NCBI GenBank assembly: GCA_964553615.1
Contig: CAZKMA010000020.1
Location: 1 to 64,000, forward strand
Direction: 5' to 3'
Origin: DATKUC01 sp964553615
GTDB taxonomy: Bacteria > Spirochaetota > Spirochaetia > DSM-27196 > DATKUC01
DNA: 64,000 nt
Shown: positions 53,381-62,191 of the stretch, piece by piece
Numbering within the stretch: the first letter of the stretch is position 1
How the letters are laid out: each line of letters starts with the position of its first letter
Position numbers and translations under genes: made by a program
Notes under the pieces: generated by a model
What the model saw: only the letters and a program-made list of their open reading frames with translations
What the model was told of the DNA's origin: nothing
Databases searched by the model: none

Positions 53381-54445
53381 ATGAGCACAGAGAAAACAAG
53401 TGATCTTCACATCCAGTCAATTACGCGTCTCGTGGCGCCAGAGGCACTGAAGGCCGAGTTTCCCATGACCGAGGTCTGCCGATCGACGGTTCTGTCGAGC
53501 CGCAGGACCATAGCAGATATCGTTGCCGGACGCGATCCGCGCATGCTCGCAGTCGTCGGCCCGTGCAGCATCCACGATCCGGAAGCGGGTCTCGATTACG
53601 CGCGCCGGCTGAATGAACTTCGGAAGCGGGTGGAAGAGCAGCTTTTTGTTGTCATGCGGGTATATTTCGAGAAGCCGCGAACGCGGCTCGGCTGGCGGGG
53701 TCTGATACTCGATCCTGCGATGGACGGCAGTCATGACATCCAGGGCGGATTGCGGTTTGCGCGGAGGATTCTGCTCGCTATTTCCAGCCTGGGGTTGCCG
53801 ACCGGTTCCGAGATGCTCGATCCCATTGTTCCGCAGTACATCGACGATCTGGTCGCCTGGGCGTCAATCGGCGCGCGAACCACGGAGTCCCAGACACACC
53901 GGGAGATGGCGAGCGGGCTGTCAATGCCGGTCGGATTCAAGAACGGCACGGACGGGAGCATAGAGACGGCAGTCAACGCCCTCGCGTCGTCCGTCGAGCC
54001 GCATAGTTTCATTGGCATCGATCAGGAAGGAAGAACCTGCATCCTGCGGACAACCGGAAACGAAAGAGGGCACATCATCCTCCGGGGAGGCAAGGATGGA
54101 CCGAATTATCACGACGAAAGCGTGGAAGATGCAATGGCAATGTTGAAGAATGCGGGCCTTGGTCAATCGGTCATGATCGACTGCAGCCACGCGAACTCCC
54201 GCCGGGACTACGCCCGACAGGAGAAGGTTCTCCAGAGTGTCATCCGCCAGCGTCTCGAGGGGAACCGGTCACTCATTGGATTCATGCTGGAGAGCAACAT
54301 CCACGAGGGACGTCAGGCAATCCCGGAGGATCTATCTCAGCTCGAGTATGGTATTTCAGTTACCGATGCCTGTATTTCGTGGGAAAAGACTGAGGAACTG
54401 CTCATGAAGGCGTACGAGTCACTCGTTTCACGAAGGGCGGCCTGA
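53381..54445 (+). CDS. 3-deoxy-7-phosphoheptulonate (DAHP) synthase, class I
   Basis: The 354-residue enzyme condenses PEP and erythrose-4-P in the first step of aromatic amino-acid synthesis. AroFGH-type motifs are VVGPCSIHDPEAGLDYA, MRVYFEKPRTRLGWRGLILDPAMDGS, GARTTESQTHREMASGLSMPVGFKNGTDG, DCSHANS and FMLESNIHEGRQ. It is the metal-dependent microbial type, probably feedback-inhibited by one aromatic amino acid, but which one cannot be read. The start at 53381 (MSTEKTS) avoids a hydrophobic upstream frame that crosses the promoter. A terminator follows. Confidence 0.96.
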   Translation: MSTEKTSDLHIQSITRLVAPEALKAEFPMTEVCRSTVLSSRRTIADIVAGRDPRMLAVVGPCSIHDPEAGLDYARRLNELRKRVEEQLFVVMRVYFEKPRTRLGWRGLILDPAMDGSHDIQGGLRFARRILLAISSLGLPTGSEMLDPIVPQYIDDLVAWASIGARTTESQTHREMASGLSMPVGFKNGTDGSIETAVNALASSVEPHSFIGIDQEGRTCILRTTGNERGHIILRGGKDGPNYHDESVEDAMAMLKNAGLGQSVMIDCSHANSRRDYARQEKVLQSVIRQRLEGNRSLIGFMLESNIHEGRQAIPEDLSQLEYGISVTDACISWEKTEELLMKAYESLVSRRAA

Positions 54446-54451
54446 GGTGCG

Positions 54452-54480
54452 AACCGGCCTGCCTCCGCAGGCCGGTTTTC
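54452..54480 (+). terminator. terminator after the DAHP synthase gene
   Basis: AACCGGCCTGC (54452-54462) pairs perfectly with GCAGGCCGGTT (54467-54477) around CTCC, followed by TTC. Confidence 0.85.
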
Positions 54481-54484
54481 GGTG

Positions 54485-55948
54485 TTACGCGTTGTACGTT
54501 CCGGCTGAAACATCGCCACCCTTTCCGGTCCAGTTCGTATGGAAGAACTGTCCGCGCGGCTTGTCGGTACGTTCGTAGGTATGCGCCCCAAAATAGTCGC
54601 GCTGTGCCTGCAGGAGATTGGCCGGCAACTGTTCGGATCGGTATCCGTCGTAGAAGGCGAGACTCGTCGAGAGGGCAGGGACCGGAATGCCAAGGAGTGC
54701 CGCGTTGGCGACAACGTTTCGCCACGATCCCTGACACCGTGAAAGGATGCCGCTGAAGTAGTCGTCCAGCATAAGATTGTGAAGGTCCTCATTCTTGTCG
54801 AACGCCTTCTTGATGTCACCGAGGAAGACGCTGCGGATAATGCAGCCTCCGCGCCACATGTTCGCTACTCCACCGTAATTGATCTTCCAGCCGCTTTCTC
54901 TGGCCTCCTCACGGATGAGCATGAATCCCTGCGCATAGGAAACAATCTTGCTGGCCAGCAGGGCCTGGCGGATATCCTCTATGAAGGCCGCTTTGTCGCC
55001 GCTGAACTTGCTGGATGGTCCGGTGAGTGTCCTGGATGCGATTTTCCGTTCATCCTTCAATGCAGAGAGGCAGCGTGCGAATACCGCTTCGACAATGAGG
55101 GTAACCGGAATTCCCATGTCGAGCGCGTTTATTCCCGTCCATTTGCCGGTGCCTTTCTGCCCGGCACTGTCGAGAATTTTCTCCACCAGCGGCGTGCCGT
55201 CGCTGTCTTTGAAAGCCAGAATGTCCGTGGTTATCTCGATGAGATAGCTGTCAAGCTCTCCCTTGTTCCATTCAGAGAATACCGCGTGCATCTCGTCGTG
55301 GCTCATACCGAGTCCAACCTTCATGAGATAGTACGCCTCGCTGATGAGCTGCATGTCGCCATACTCGATACCATTGTGCACCATCTTCACATGGTGGCCG
55401 GCGCCGTCCTGTCCGACCCAATCGCAGCATGGTTCTCCATTCCCGGTTTTTGCCGAAACGTCTTGAAAAAGTTTCTTCACCAGAGGCCAGGCCTTCGGGT
55501 TTCCACCCGGCATGATCGACGGACCATTGCGTGCTCCTTCCTCTCCACCGGAGATGCCGGTGCCGATGTAAAGCACCTCTTTTTCGGCCAGCATTCTGGT
55601 CCGTCGCGTGGTATCCGGGAAATGGCTGTTGCCGCCGTCTATGATGAGGTCACCCGGTTCGAGGTGTGGAAGGACCTGATCGATGAAATCGTCAACGACT
55701 GTTCCGGCTTTTACCATGAGCATGACTTTCCGTGGTCTCTTGAGAGATTTGACGAGGTCCTCGATGCTGTATGTCGGTACAATGCTCGCGCCCTTTCCGG
55801 GTCCTTCCGCGAACTCCGTTATCTTTTCCTTCGTGCGATTGTACACCGCAACGGTGTAACCGTGGTCGCACATGTTCAGGACCAGGTTCTGCCCCATGAC
55901 TGCCAGGCCAATCAGCCCGATGTCGGCAGTTTCTCGTGAATCAGCCAT
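54485..55948 (-). CDS. gnd: 6-phosphogluconate dehydrogenase, decarboxylating
   Basis: The 487-residue enzyme oxidises 6-phosphogluconate to ribulose-5-P + CO2 with NADP. It has the N-terminal Rossmann motif IGLIGLAVMGQNLVLNMCDHGY, catalytic GISGGEEGARNGPSIMPGG, and GHHVKMVHNGIEYGDMQLISEAY with the Lys/Glu acid-base pair. AAGGAG precedes the ATG. It follows the LarA-like epimerase gene by 16 bases in the same operon, an unusual partnership that suggests gluconate-derived substrate. Confidence 0.97.
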   Translation of the reverse strand: MADSRETADIGLIGLAVMGQNLVLNMCDHGYTVAVYNRTKEKITEFAEGPGKGASIVPTYSIEDLVKSLKRPRKVMLMVKAGTVVDDFIDQVLPHLEPGDLIIDGGNSHFPDTTRRTRMLAEKEVLYIGTGISGGEEGARNGPSIMPGGNPKAWPLVKKLFQDVSAKTGNGEPCCDWVGQDGAGHHVKMVHNGIEYGDMQLISEAYYLMKVGLGMSHDEMHAVFSEWNKGELDSYLIEITTDILAFKDSDGTPLVEKILDSAGQKGTGKWTGINALDMGIPVTLIVEAVFARCLSALKDERKIASRTLTGPSSKFSGDKAAFIEDIRQALLASKIVSYAQGFMLIREEARESGWKINYGGVANMWRGGCIIRSVFLGDIKKAFDKNEDLHNLMLDDYFSGILSRCQGSWRNVVANAALLGIPVPALSTSLAFYDGYRSEQLPANLLQAQRDYFGAHTYERTDKPRGQFFHTNWTGKGGDVSAGTYNA

Positions 55949-55964
55949 ACAATTCTCCTTCGAT

Positions 55965-57236
55965 TTAGTCTTCGAAACGATTCCGGTGGGCCCACAGCCC
56001 TACGGCAGGGTTCGATATGAAGAACACTGTTTCTCCGTCCGGCATCTTCTGATAACCGTCTTTCATCTTTGTCGGATCGTACTTCCGGACCATTTCCGAG
56101 TAATCGGCGTAGCCGTAGTTGACCCCTTCAATCTCTTCCCGGCTCAGGTGACCCGGACAGTAGGTAACCCGGAATCGATCTTCGGAAGATCCGTGGATCA
56201 AATGCGCCGCGGCGCTCAGATTCTCCTGGAGCTCCAGGTTTTCATTCGTCTGTTCGAGTACCTTCGGCGTTCCCACGTATCCGTACTTGCGGATGAGCCG
56301 GTCAATGAGCTCGTCTTCACCGAAGTGCCGGATGCCGGGCGCGAGTACCACGAGCTCGCCGCCGTCCGCTATTGCCATTCGCGTCCGATAGATCGCCTTG
56401 TTCCCGAGCCAGGTGCTCTTGAACTCTTCCGGGTCGAGATACACCACCACCTTTTCCAGTGGTTCCTCGACCATTGTGAAGTTCACTTCAAGCGACAGCC
56501 GTGATGCGGCAAGGAAACACTCTTCATCGTCACCGACGAACAACCCCTTCAGCGCAAGAGATCCGTCGTCTTCCCGGCCGACCACGGTCAGAACGTAGAC
56601 TATCGGCAGTTCCGCCGTGAAATTCTGGGATGCATAGTTCAGTATGGCGCGGACAGGAGTATTGGCCCTTCCCATCATCCGTTCCATCCCGAACACCGCG
56701 CCGAGAAAATGACTCTTGTTGATGCCTTCCTTTCCGCCGGTGCCGACAAAGATATTCTTGTTGTAATTTGCCATGCCGACCACTTCGTGCGGCACAACCT
56801 GTCCGATGGAAAGGATGAGGTCGTGTCCGCCGTGCTTCAGCAGTCGGTTTATCTGAGCCGGCCACGGGAAGTCCAGCTTGCCTTCGGATACCGACTTGAT
56901 TTGCGCAGCGGGCACCGTGCCCACCGTCACAATGTCGTTACGCCAGTCGTGTGCACGGAAGAGTCGCCGTGGGGTCTTCCCGTACATGCGGGAGATCTCG
57001 CCGTCGGTCATGGGAACGTGCGTACCGATTGCAGGCATGATGTCGGTGAGTGCCTCGCCGTAGTGCTCCCAGATCTGCTCGGTGAGCCTGCCGGCACCGG
57101 AATGCAGCCGGGTTATGTCGGGAGGCAGGGCAAGAATTCGTTTTCTCGGGCCAAGAGCCGAAAGCGCCTCGAGGAGCCCTGTCCGTACCTGCTCATCGGT
57201 CAGAGAACCGTTCCTGTCTCCCTTCGCATAATACAT
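55965..57236 (-). CDS. LarA-family nickel-dependent hydroxyacid epimerase (candidate gluconate/mannonate epimerase)
   Basis: The 423-residue DUF2088/LarA-type protein carries the family metal and cofactor residues: His in AIGTHVPMT, His in GQVVPHEVVGMANY, Lys in YNKNIFVGTGG, and His in NKSHFLGA. LarA uses a nickel-pincer nucleotide cofactor made by LarB/LarC/LarE, none of which are in the window. Family members include lactate, malate and phenyllactate racemases and a D-gluconate 2-epimerase. Because it forms an operon with gnd and is divergent from uronate catabolic genes that make mannonate, interconversion of mannonate and gluconate is the favoured role, by inference. The ATG at 57236 follows GGGAGG; a GTG is one codon earlier. 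Confidence 0.85.
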   Translation of the reverse strand: MYYAKGDRNGSLTDEQVRTGLLEALSALGPRKRILALPPDITRLHSGAGRLTEQIWEHYGEALTDIMPAIGTHVPMTDGEISRMYGKTPRRLFRAHDWRNDIVTVGTVPAAQIKSVSEGKLDFPWPAQINRLLKHGGHDLILSIGQVVPHEVVGMANYNKNIFVGTGGKEGINKSHFLGAVFGMERMMGRANTPVRAILNYASQNFTAELPIVYVLTVVGREDDGSLALKGLFVGDDEECFLAASRLSLEVNFTMVEEPLEKVVVYLDPEEFKSTWLGNKAIYRTRMAIADGGELVVLAPGIRHFGEDELIDRLIRKYGYVGTPKVLEQTNENLELQENLSAAAHLIHGSSEDRFRVTYCPGHLSREEIEGVNYGYADYSEMVRKYDPTKMKDGYQKMPDGETVFFISNPAVGLWAHRNRFED

Positions 57237-57322
57237 CACCTCGCTGCCTCCCCTGTCGCTATATGTGAAAAATCGTGATCAGTCGACCATACTGTCAACT
57301 GTTCGGACGTGGTTTCAGAATC

Positions 57323-57347
57323 TTTCGTTTTCTAATGCTTTACGAAA
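57323..57347. promoter_or_regulatory. candidate DeoR-family operator in the divergent uronate promoter region
   Basis: The inverted repeat TTTCGT-N13-ACGAAA (57323-57328 with 57342-57347), containing TTTCGTTTTC and a second CTTTA half, resembles operators of DeoR-family sugar regulators such as AgaR. It lies between the two divergent transcription units. Confidence 0.4.
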
Positions 57348-57436
57348 ATCGAGAAGCAATTCTGGAATATCACGGAAGGCGCTGAAGAGTCAACGTGCCG
57401 CAAAATAGTCGCGGGGGACGCATTTCCGAATCCGTG

Positions 57437-57466
57437 TTGACACCGGCTGAACTTGCGGAATATGCT
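57437..57466 (+). promoter_or_regulatory. promoter of the deoR-uxuB-uxaC-uxaE operon
   Basis: Perfect TTGACA (57437-57442), 18 bases, TATGCT (57461-57466). The start site is near 57473, about 34 bases before the chosen ATG. Confidence 0.55.
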
Positions 57467-57506
57467 GAAAATCAAAAGAGTTCGAAACCCGCAACAGTCA
57501 AATGTC

Positions 57507-58289
57507 ATGCAGAACGAGCGACACAGAGAAATCATGCGAATCATCTCACTGCGCAAGCGCGTGACCGTCGGTGAGCTTACCGGACGGTTGAATGTGTCGG
57601 AGGTTACGATTCGCAAGGATCTCTCGTTGCTCGAAGAGATGGGATATCTGGCGCGCAGCCGCGGAGGCGCGCTGCTAGCCGAAGACTGGGAGCATCATCG
57701 GTCGCTCGGTCTGCGGCGCAGCGACCATCCGCTGGAAAAGGATGGAGTTGCCCGAAAGGCGCTGGAACTGGTCCACGAAGGGGATACAATTTACCTGGAT
57801 GCCGGGTCGAGCTGTGCTCTGTTTGCCACGAAGCTTGTCGGGATGAGTCTTCGGGTGGTGACCAATTCGATCGACGTAGTGCTCGCGCTCGGAGACGCGC
57901 CGGGAATTGCACTGCACTGTGTGGGGGGCAACTACCGCAAGGAGGCGGGGAGTTTTATCGGACCGGTCGCGGAGGAGAATCTGAAGCTCTTCAATATTGG
58001 AACCGCGTTTCTCGGTACCACGGGGTTTTCCCGGGAGGGTGATTTCTCCTCGCAGAATTTGATCGAGGCACAGCTGAAGAAGATGGTGGTGAAGCGCGCC
58101 GAGCGAACCGTCATCCTGACGGACCGCAGCAAGCTTGGCGCGCAGGCATTTGCGGTTTTTGCACGCGCCGGCGATATCGATGTACTGGTAATGGACAATT
58201 CCGCCGACCTTCCCGATCTTTCGGGACTGCGCGCGGAGGTCATTCTTGTTGAACCGCCGACCGATGCCGGAACGGCGGAGAATGAATAG
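57507..58289 (+). CDS. DeoR-family transcriptional regulator
   Basis: The 260-residue repressor has an N-terminal winged helix-turn-helix (ERHREIMRIISLRKRVTVGELTGRLNVSEVTIRKDLSLLEEMGYLARSRGGAL, residues about 5-57) and a DeoR sensor domain (about 75-250) with GDTIYLDAGSS for a phosphorylated sugar ligand. It leads the uronate operon and probably represses it and the divergent larA-gnd operon in response to an intermediate. The ATG at 57507 gives the normal family N-terminus (MQNERHREI) but has no Shine-Dalgarno; longer frames start at 57453 or 57462. Confidence 0.92.
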   Translation: MQNERHREIMRIISLRKRVTVGELTGRLNVSEVTIRKDLSLLEEMGYLARSRGGALLAEDWEHHRSLGLRRSDHPLEKDGVARKALELVHEGDTIYLDAGSSCALFATKLVGMSLRVVTNSIDVVLALGDAPGIALHCVGGNYRKEAGSFIGPVAEENLKLFNIGTAFLGTTGFSREGDFSSQNLIEAQLKKMVVKRAERTVILTDRSKLGAQAFAVFARAGDIDVLVMDNSADLPDLSGLRAEVILVEPPTDAGTAENE

Positions 58290-58318
58290 AGTTCTGGACA
58301 CAGTCCGAGGAGGATCGA

Positions 58319-59137
58319 GTGAGCTTTGTTGAAGATACATTTCGTCTGGACAATGTAGTTGCCGTGGTTACGGGGGGAGCCGGCGTCATTCCTGGTGCAA
58401 TGGCGGAGGCGCTCGTCCGATCGGGCGCAACGGTGGCAATCTGGGGCCGTGGCACCGGCCACCCGGTCGCCGACGCGGTGAAGGCGCTGGCGGAGAAGAC
58501 CGGACGTGCCGAAGCGGTTGTTGGAATTACCGTGGACACGGGAACCGAATCTGCGGTGCAGGCAGCCCTCGAAGAGACAGTGCAGAAGGTCGGCGCGCCG
58601 AACCTGCTCGTAAACGGAGTCGGTGGCAACAAGGGGAAGGCGCCGTTTCCGGAGCTGGATCTCAAGACGTTCGGGGAGGTCCTCGACCTCAACATCATGG
58701 CGGGACTGGTCATTCCGACGAAGGTGTTTGCCGGCTTCTGGATGGGAAAGAAGATGCAGGCATCGATCATCAACATTGCGTCCATGACTTCCTACATTCC
58801 GCTTTCGGGAGTCCCGGCCTATGGTGCTTCGAAATCGGCCGTATTGAATCTGACCATGGCGACTGCGGCCGAGTTTGCTCCGCACGGCATTCGCGTAAAC
58901 GGGATCGCTCCGGGGTTTTTTATCGGGCATCAGAACAGGGCGTTGCTGATAAAGAACAATGAGACCGGAGAACTTACCGACCGGGGAAAGGCGGTCATTT
59001 CCCACACGCCGTTCGCGCGCTTCGGCAACTTTGAGGATCTTCACGGTGTGACAGTATTTCTGGCATCAAAGGCCTCCTCATTCATCACCGGGGTAACCAT
59101 ACCGGTTGACGGTGGGTATCTGGTCCACAACATTTAG
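58319..59137 (+). CDS. uxuB: SDR-type D-mannonate oxidoreductase (fructuronate reductase)
   Basis: The 272-residue SDR has the cofactor motif TGGAGVIPG near 20-28 and catalytic Ser/Tyr/Lys in NIASMTSYIPLSGVPAYGASK. The C-terminal FFIGHQNRALLIKNNETGELTDRGKAVISHTPFARFG is characteristic of the Bacillus-type (YjmF/UxuB) mannonate oxidoreductase, which reduces fructuronate to mannonate with NADH. The GTG start follows GAGGAGG. The position between deoR and uxaC supports the assignment. Confidence 0.9.
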   Translation: MSFVEDTFRLDNVVAVVTGGAGVIPGAMAEALVRSGATVAIWGRGTGHPVADAVKALAEKTGRAEAVVGITVDTGTESAVQAALEETVQKVGAPNLLVNGVGGNKGKAPFPELDLKTFGEVLDLNIMAGLVIPTKVFAGFWMGKKMQASIINIASMTSYIPLSGVPAYGASKSAVLNLTMATAAEFAPHGIRVNGIAPGFFIGHQNRALLIKNNETGELTDRGKAVISHTPFARFGNFEDLHGVTVFLASKASSFITGVTIPVDGGYLVHNI

Positions 59138-59154
59138 TTCAGGAGGAGAACGAA

Positions 59155-60576
59155 ATGAAGACATTTATGAATGAAGACGACTTTCTGCTCGACACTCCGA
59201 CTGCGAAGCGGCTCTACCACGATCATGCGAAAGGAATGCCGATATTCGACTTTCACTGTCATCTGCCGCCGGAGCAGATTGCGAGCGACTATCGGTTTTC
59301 GAACATCACGGACGCCTGGCTGCGCGGGGACCACTACAAGTGGCGCGCCTTGAGAACCAACGGAGTGTCCGAGGATCGGATAACCGGATCTGCCTCCGAC
59401 CGGGACAAGTTTCAGGCGTGGGCCGAAACCGTACCCGATACAATTGGAAATCCGCTCTATCACTGGACACACCTCGAACTGGACCGATATTTCGGAATAC
59501 GCGGGACTCTCCTGGATGGAAGTTCGGCGGAAAAAATCTGGGAAATGACGAACGAGAAACTCGCCTCCGACGGATTCACCGCACGCGGCATGATGTCCCG
59601 GATGAACGTGAAAGTGGTCTGTACAACCGACGATCCGATTGACACTCTTGATCATCACCGCACCATTGCGTCCGATCCGTCTTTCGGGGTCAAGGTTCTC
59701 CCTGCTTTCAGGCCGGACAAGGCGATGGCCGTGGAGAATTTCAGGAGCTTCAACGAATATCTGGGCAAGCTCGAAGCCGCATCCAATGTCTCGATCAGTT
59801 CGTGGAAGACCTACCGTGACGCGCTGCGAAAACGGATTGACTACTTTCACCAGATGGGTGCGCGAATTTCGGATCATGCACTTGTTGCGCCCGTCGCCGA
59901 GCCGCATACCGATGGCGATATTGATCGCATATTCGCAGCGCTTCGGGGCGACAAGGCAATAGGTGAGACCGAAATAAGACAGTTCCGAACGGCGGCCCTT
60001 CTATTTCTGGGCCGGGAGTACCATGCGCGTGGATGGACTTTCCAAATGCATATCGGTGCCCTGCGGAACGCCAGCACGCGCGCATATAAGCGGCTTGGAC
60101 CCGATACCGGCTTCGACTCCATGGGAGACTCTTCCTACGCGGCACCGCTCGCGAGCTTTCTTGACATGCTGGACTCGACAGATGAGCTTCCGCGAACGAT
60201 ACTATATGTACTGAACCCGTCGGACAATGATATGATGGCGACCATGATTGGGAACTTCCAGGACGGAAAGATACCCGGAAAGGTTCAGTTCGGGTCCGGC
60301 TGGTGGTTCAACGACCAAAAGGACGGCATGGAACGGCAGATGACTGCGCTTGCAAACATGGGGCTCCTGAGTCGGTTCGTAGGCATGATTACCGATTCGC
60401 GGAGTTTCCTCTCGTATCCGCGGCACGAGTACTTCCGACGCACACTCTGTAATATGGTCGGTGGTTGGGTCGAAAGGGGCGAGGCACCCAACGACATGGG
60501 GCTGTTATCGCGATTCGTGAAGGGCATCTGTTACTCCAATGCGGTTCAATACTTCGGTATTGAGGTGGGATCATGA
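59155..60576 (+). CDS. uxaC: glucuronate/galacturonate isomerase
   Basis: The 473-residue metal-dependent amidohydrolase-fold enzyme isomerises D-glucuronate to D-fructuronate and D-galacturonate to D-tagaturonate. The signature FDFHCHLPPEQIASDYRF near residue 31 holds the metal-binding HxH; further motifs are VVCTTDDPID, KVLPAFRPDK, FQMHIGALRN and GMITDSRSFLSYPRHEYFRR. It has a strong ribosome binding site, GGAGGAG. The stop overlaps the uxaE start (ATGA). Confidence 0.98.
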   Translation: MKTFMNEDDFLLDTPTAKRLYHDHAKGMPIFDFHCHLPPEQIASDYRFSNITDAWLRGDHYKWRALRTNGVSEDRITGSASDRDKFQAWAETVPDTIGNPLYHWTHLELDRYFGIRGTLLDGSSAEKIWEMTNEKLASDGFTARGMMSRMNVKVVCTTDDPIDTLDHHRTIASDPSFGVKVLPAFRPDKAMAVENFRSFNEYLGKLEAASNVSISSWKTYRDALRKRIDYFHQMGARISDHALVAPVAEPHTDGDIDRIFAALRGDKAIGETEIRQFRTAALLFLGREYHARGWTFQMHIGALRNASTRAYKRLGPDTGFDSMGDSSYAAPLASFLDMLDSTDELPRTILYVLNPSDNDMMATMIGNFQDGKIPGKVQFGSGWWFNDQKDGMERQMTALANMGLLSRFVGMITDSRSFLSYPRHEYFRRTLCNMVGGWVERGEAPNDMGLLSRFVKGICYSNAVQYFGIEVGS

Positions 60577-62111
60577 GAGAGATTGTCGGAATTGTCAGGA
60601 ATAGTCGTCTCATGGAGATGGGACCCGAGCAGCTGGAGAAGCTGAAGAGCGGACGGGACAGATTGCTGAAGAGCGGTACATCTGCCGTCTATGTCCAATC
60701 CATATACAAGGTGGATGACGTACTCTACTGCATTGGCCGTGACGCAAAGGAAAGACACTTTTACCAGATATCCGCATCTCGTGTGCGGAGTCGATTTTCG
60801 GGGGAAGCGAAGTACCTTCAGGGGCTCTACTGCCTCGAAGCACCCATGACCCAACGGAATATGCGGGCGTTGTGGAAGTTGTTCCCGTTTACACAACCGG
60901 TGTCTCTTCGCGATCGTCGAACGACTATCGGGATGGGAGACAGACTGGGCATCGCAACTGCAGGCCACCTTCGTGCAGCCCGCAAGTACAACGCAGCGCC
61001 GGTTCTGGCGCAGCAAAGTGTGCGGGAACTCGACCTGACCGGACGTACGTTCGAGGACGTAGTAGCGGACGCTTCGTTCATGGTGTTTCAGGAAGGGTAC
61101 GAAGGCGGATATGGAGCAGACGGCGATCATCTGAAGAACATCGCGTCCATCAAACGGGCACTGAATGCCGGAATGCCGATGATCACGCTGGACCTGACCG
61201 AAGTCATGAAGCCGGAAGTGGCGGATTGGGATCAACGAAAGGTTCATGAAGCGTTCAGCAAGATCAAACGGGACACTCAGGTTCGAATTCGCCGGGAATA
61301 TGCCGGGAAGTCGTTCCGCCTTGGCCGGGACTCGGTATCCATTTCCCTGGAGGAAGCAGAACGGTGCGCTGTCATGTATGGCCCTGCGCTCGACTTTGCC
61401 GGGAAAGTGGACAAGTTTCTCAAGAAGAAACGGGGATCTGAATACGATCTCGAGGTGAGCATAGACGAGACGACCACCCCGACTCTCCCGGCCCACCATC
61501 TATTCATCTCGAAGGAACTGCAGCATCGTGGCGTACTCGTGAACTCTGTGGCGCCGCGGTTCATCGGCGAGTTTCAGAAGGCCATTGACTATATTGGCAA
61601 TGTGCGGGAGTTTGACCGACAGTTCGCCGTTCACTGCGAGATTGCGCGAAGTTCGGGAGACTATAAGGTTTCGATTCATTCGGGAAGCGACAAGTTCGCC
61701 GTGTATCCGTCTATCGGGCGTTTCACGGAGAAGCGTGTCCATCTGAAGACCTCCGGAACGAGCTGGCTCGTTGCGCTCGAGGTCATTGCGCGGCAGAATC
61801 CCGCGCTTTATCGAAAGATTCACGAGAAGGCCCTGGCGTTCTTTCCTGAGGCGGTGAAACTCTACCATGTCAGTGTTACCCCGGAGACGATACGTCCGCT
61901 TGAAAAGGCGCGTGAGCGGGATCTTCCCGATTATCTCTCGGACCCGAACAGCCGTCAGCTGCTGCACATAACCTACGGTGGCATCCTGATGGATGCAGAA
62001 TTGCGGGAGGAGCTTTTCGCAACGCTCCACCGGGAGGAAGAGACGTATGCGCAGGCACTCGAGAAGCATTTCGACAAGCATATTCAGCTTCTGGGCATAG
62101 AGAACGTCTGA
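60573..62111 (+). CDS. uxaE: tagaturonate epimerase (UxaE family)
   Basis: The 512-residue protein resembles the UxaE family first described in Thermotoga, which epimerises D-tagaturonate to D-fructuronate, so that galacturonate and glucuronate converge before reduction. Recognisable parts are FTQPVSLRDRRTTIGMGDRLGIATAGHLRA, VVADASFMVFQEGYEGGYGADGDHLK, ITLDLTEVMKPEV and HSGSDKFAVYPSIGRFT with likely metal-binding His/Asp/Glu. This replaces the altronate branch (UxaB/UxaA). It is coupled to uxaC by an ATGA overlap and is last in the operon. Confidence 0.88.
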   Translation: MREIVGIVRNSRLMEMGPEQLEKLKSGRDRLLKSGTSAVYVQSIYKVDDVLYCIGRDAKERHFYQISASRVRSRFSGEAKYLQGLYCLEAPMTQRNMRALWKLFPFTQPVSLRDRRTTIGMGDRLGIATAGHLRAARKYNAAPVLAQQSVRELDLTGRTFEDVVADASFMVFQEGYEGGYGADGDHLKNIASIKRALNAGMPMITLDLTEVMKPEVADWDQRKVHEAFSKIKRDTQVRIRREYAGKSFRLGRDSVSISLEEAERCAVMYGPALDFAGKVDKFLKKKRGSEYDLEVSIDETTTPTLPAHHLFISKELQHRGVLVNSVAPRFIGEFQKAIDYIGNVREFDRQFAVHCEIARSSGDYKVSIHSGSDKFAVYPSIGRFTEKRVHLKTSGTSWLVALEVIARQNPALYRKIHEKALAFFPEAVKLYHVSVTPETIRPLEKARERDLPDYLSDPNSRQLLHITYGGILMDAELREELFATLHREEETYAQALEKHFDKHIQLLGIENV

Positions 62112-62112
62112 A

Positions 62113-62178
62113 GTTCCTATCCGGGCCGATCACGGAGCCGGCTTTCGTCTGAAACCAGCTTCCGCTCGGCCCGGGAAC
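62113..62178 (+). other. long interrupted hairpin between uxaE and folB
   Basis: GTTCC (62113-62117) and CCGGGCCGA (62121-62129) pair with TCGGCCCGG (62166-62174) and GGAAC (62174-62178). The loop itself folds into an imperfect 14-step stem (CGGAGCCGGCTTTC against GAAACCAGCTTCCG). It begins 1 base after the uxaE stop and lacks a good T-tract, so it may be a weak terminator, an mRNA 3'-end stabiliser or an attenuator for folB. Confidence 0.55.
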
Positions 62179-62191
62179 CTTTCTACAAGAG

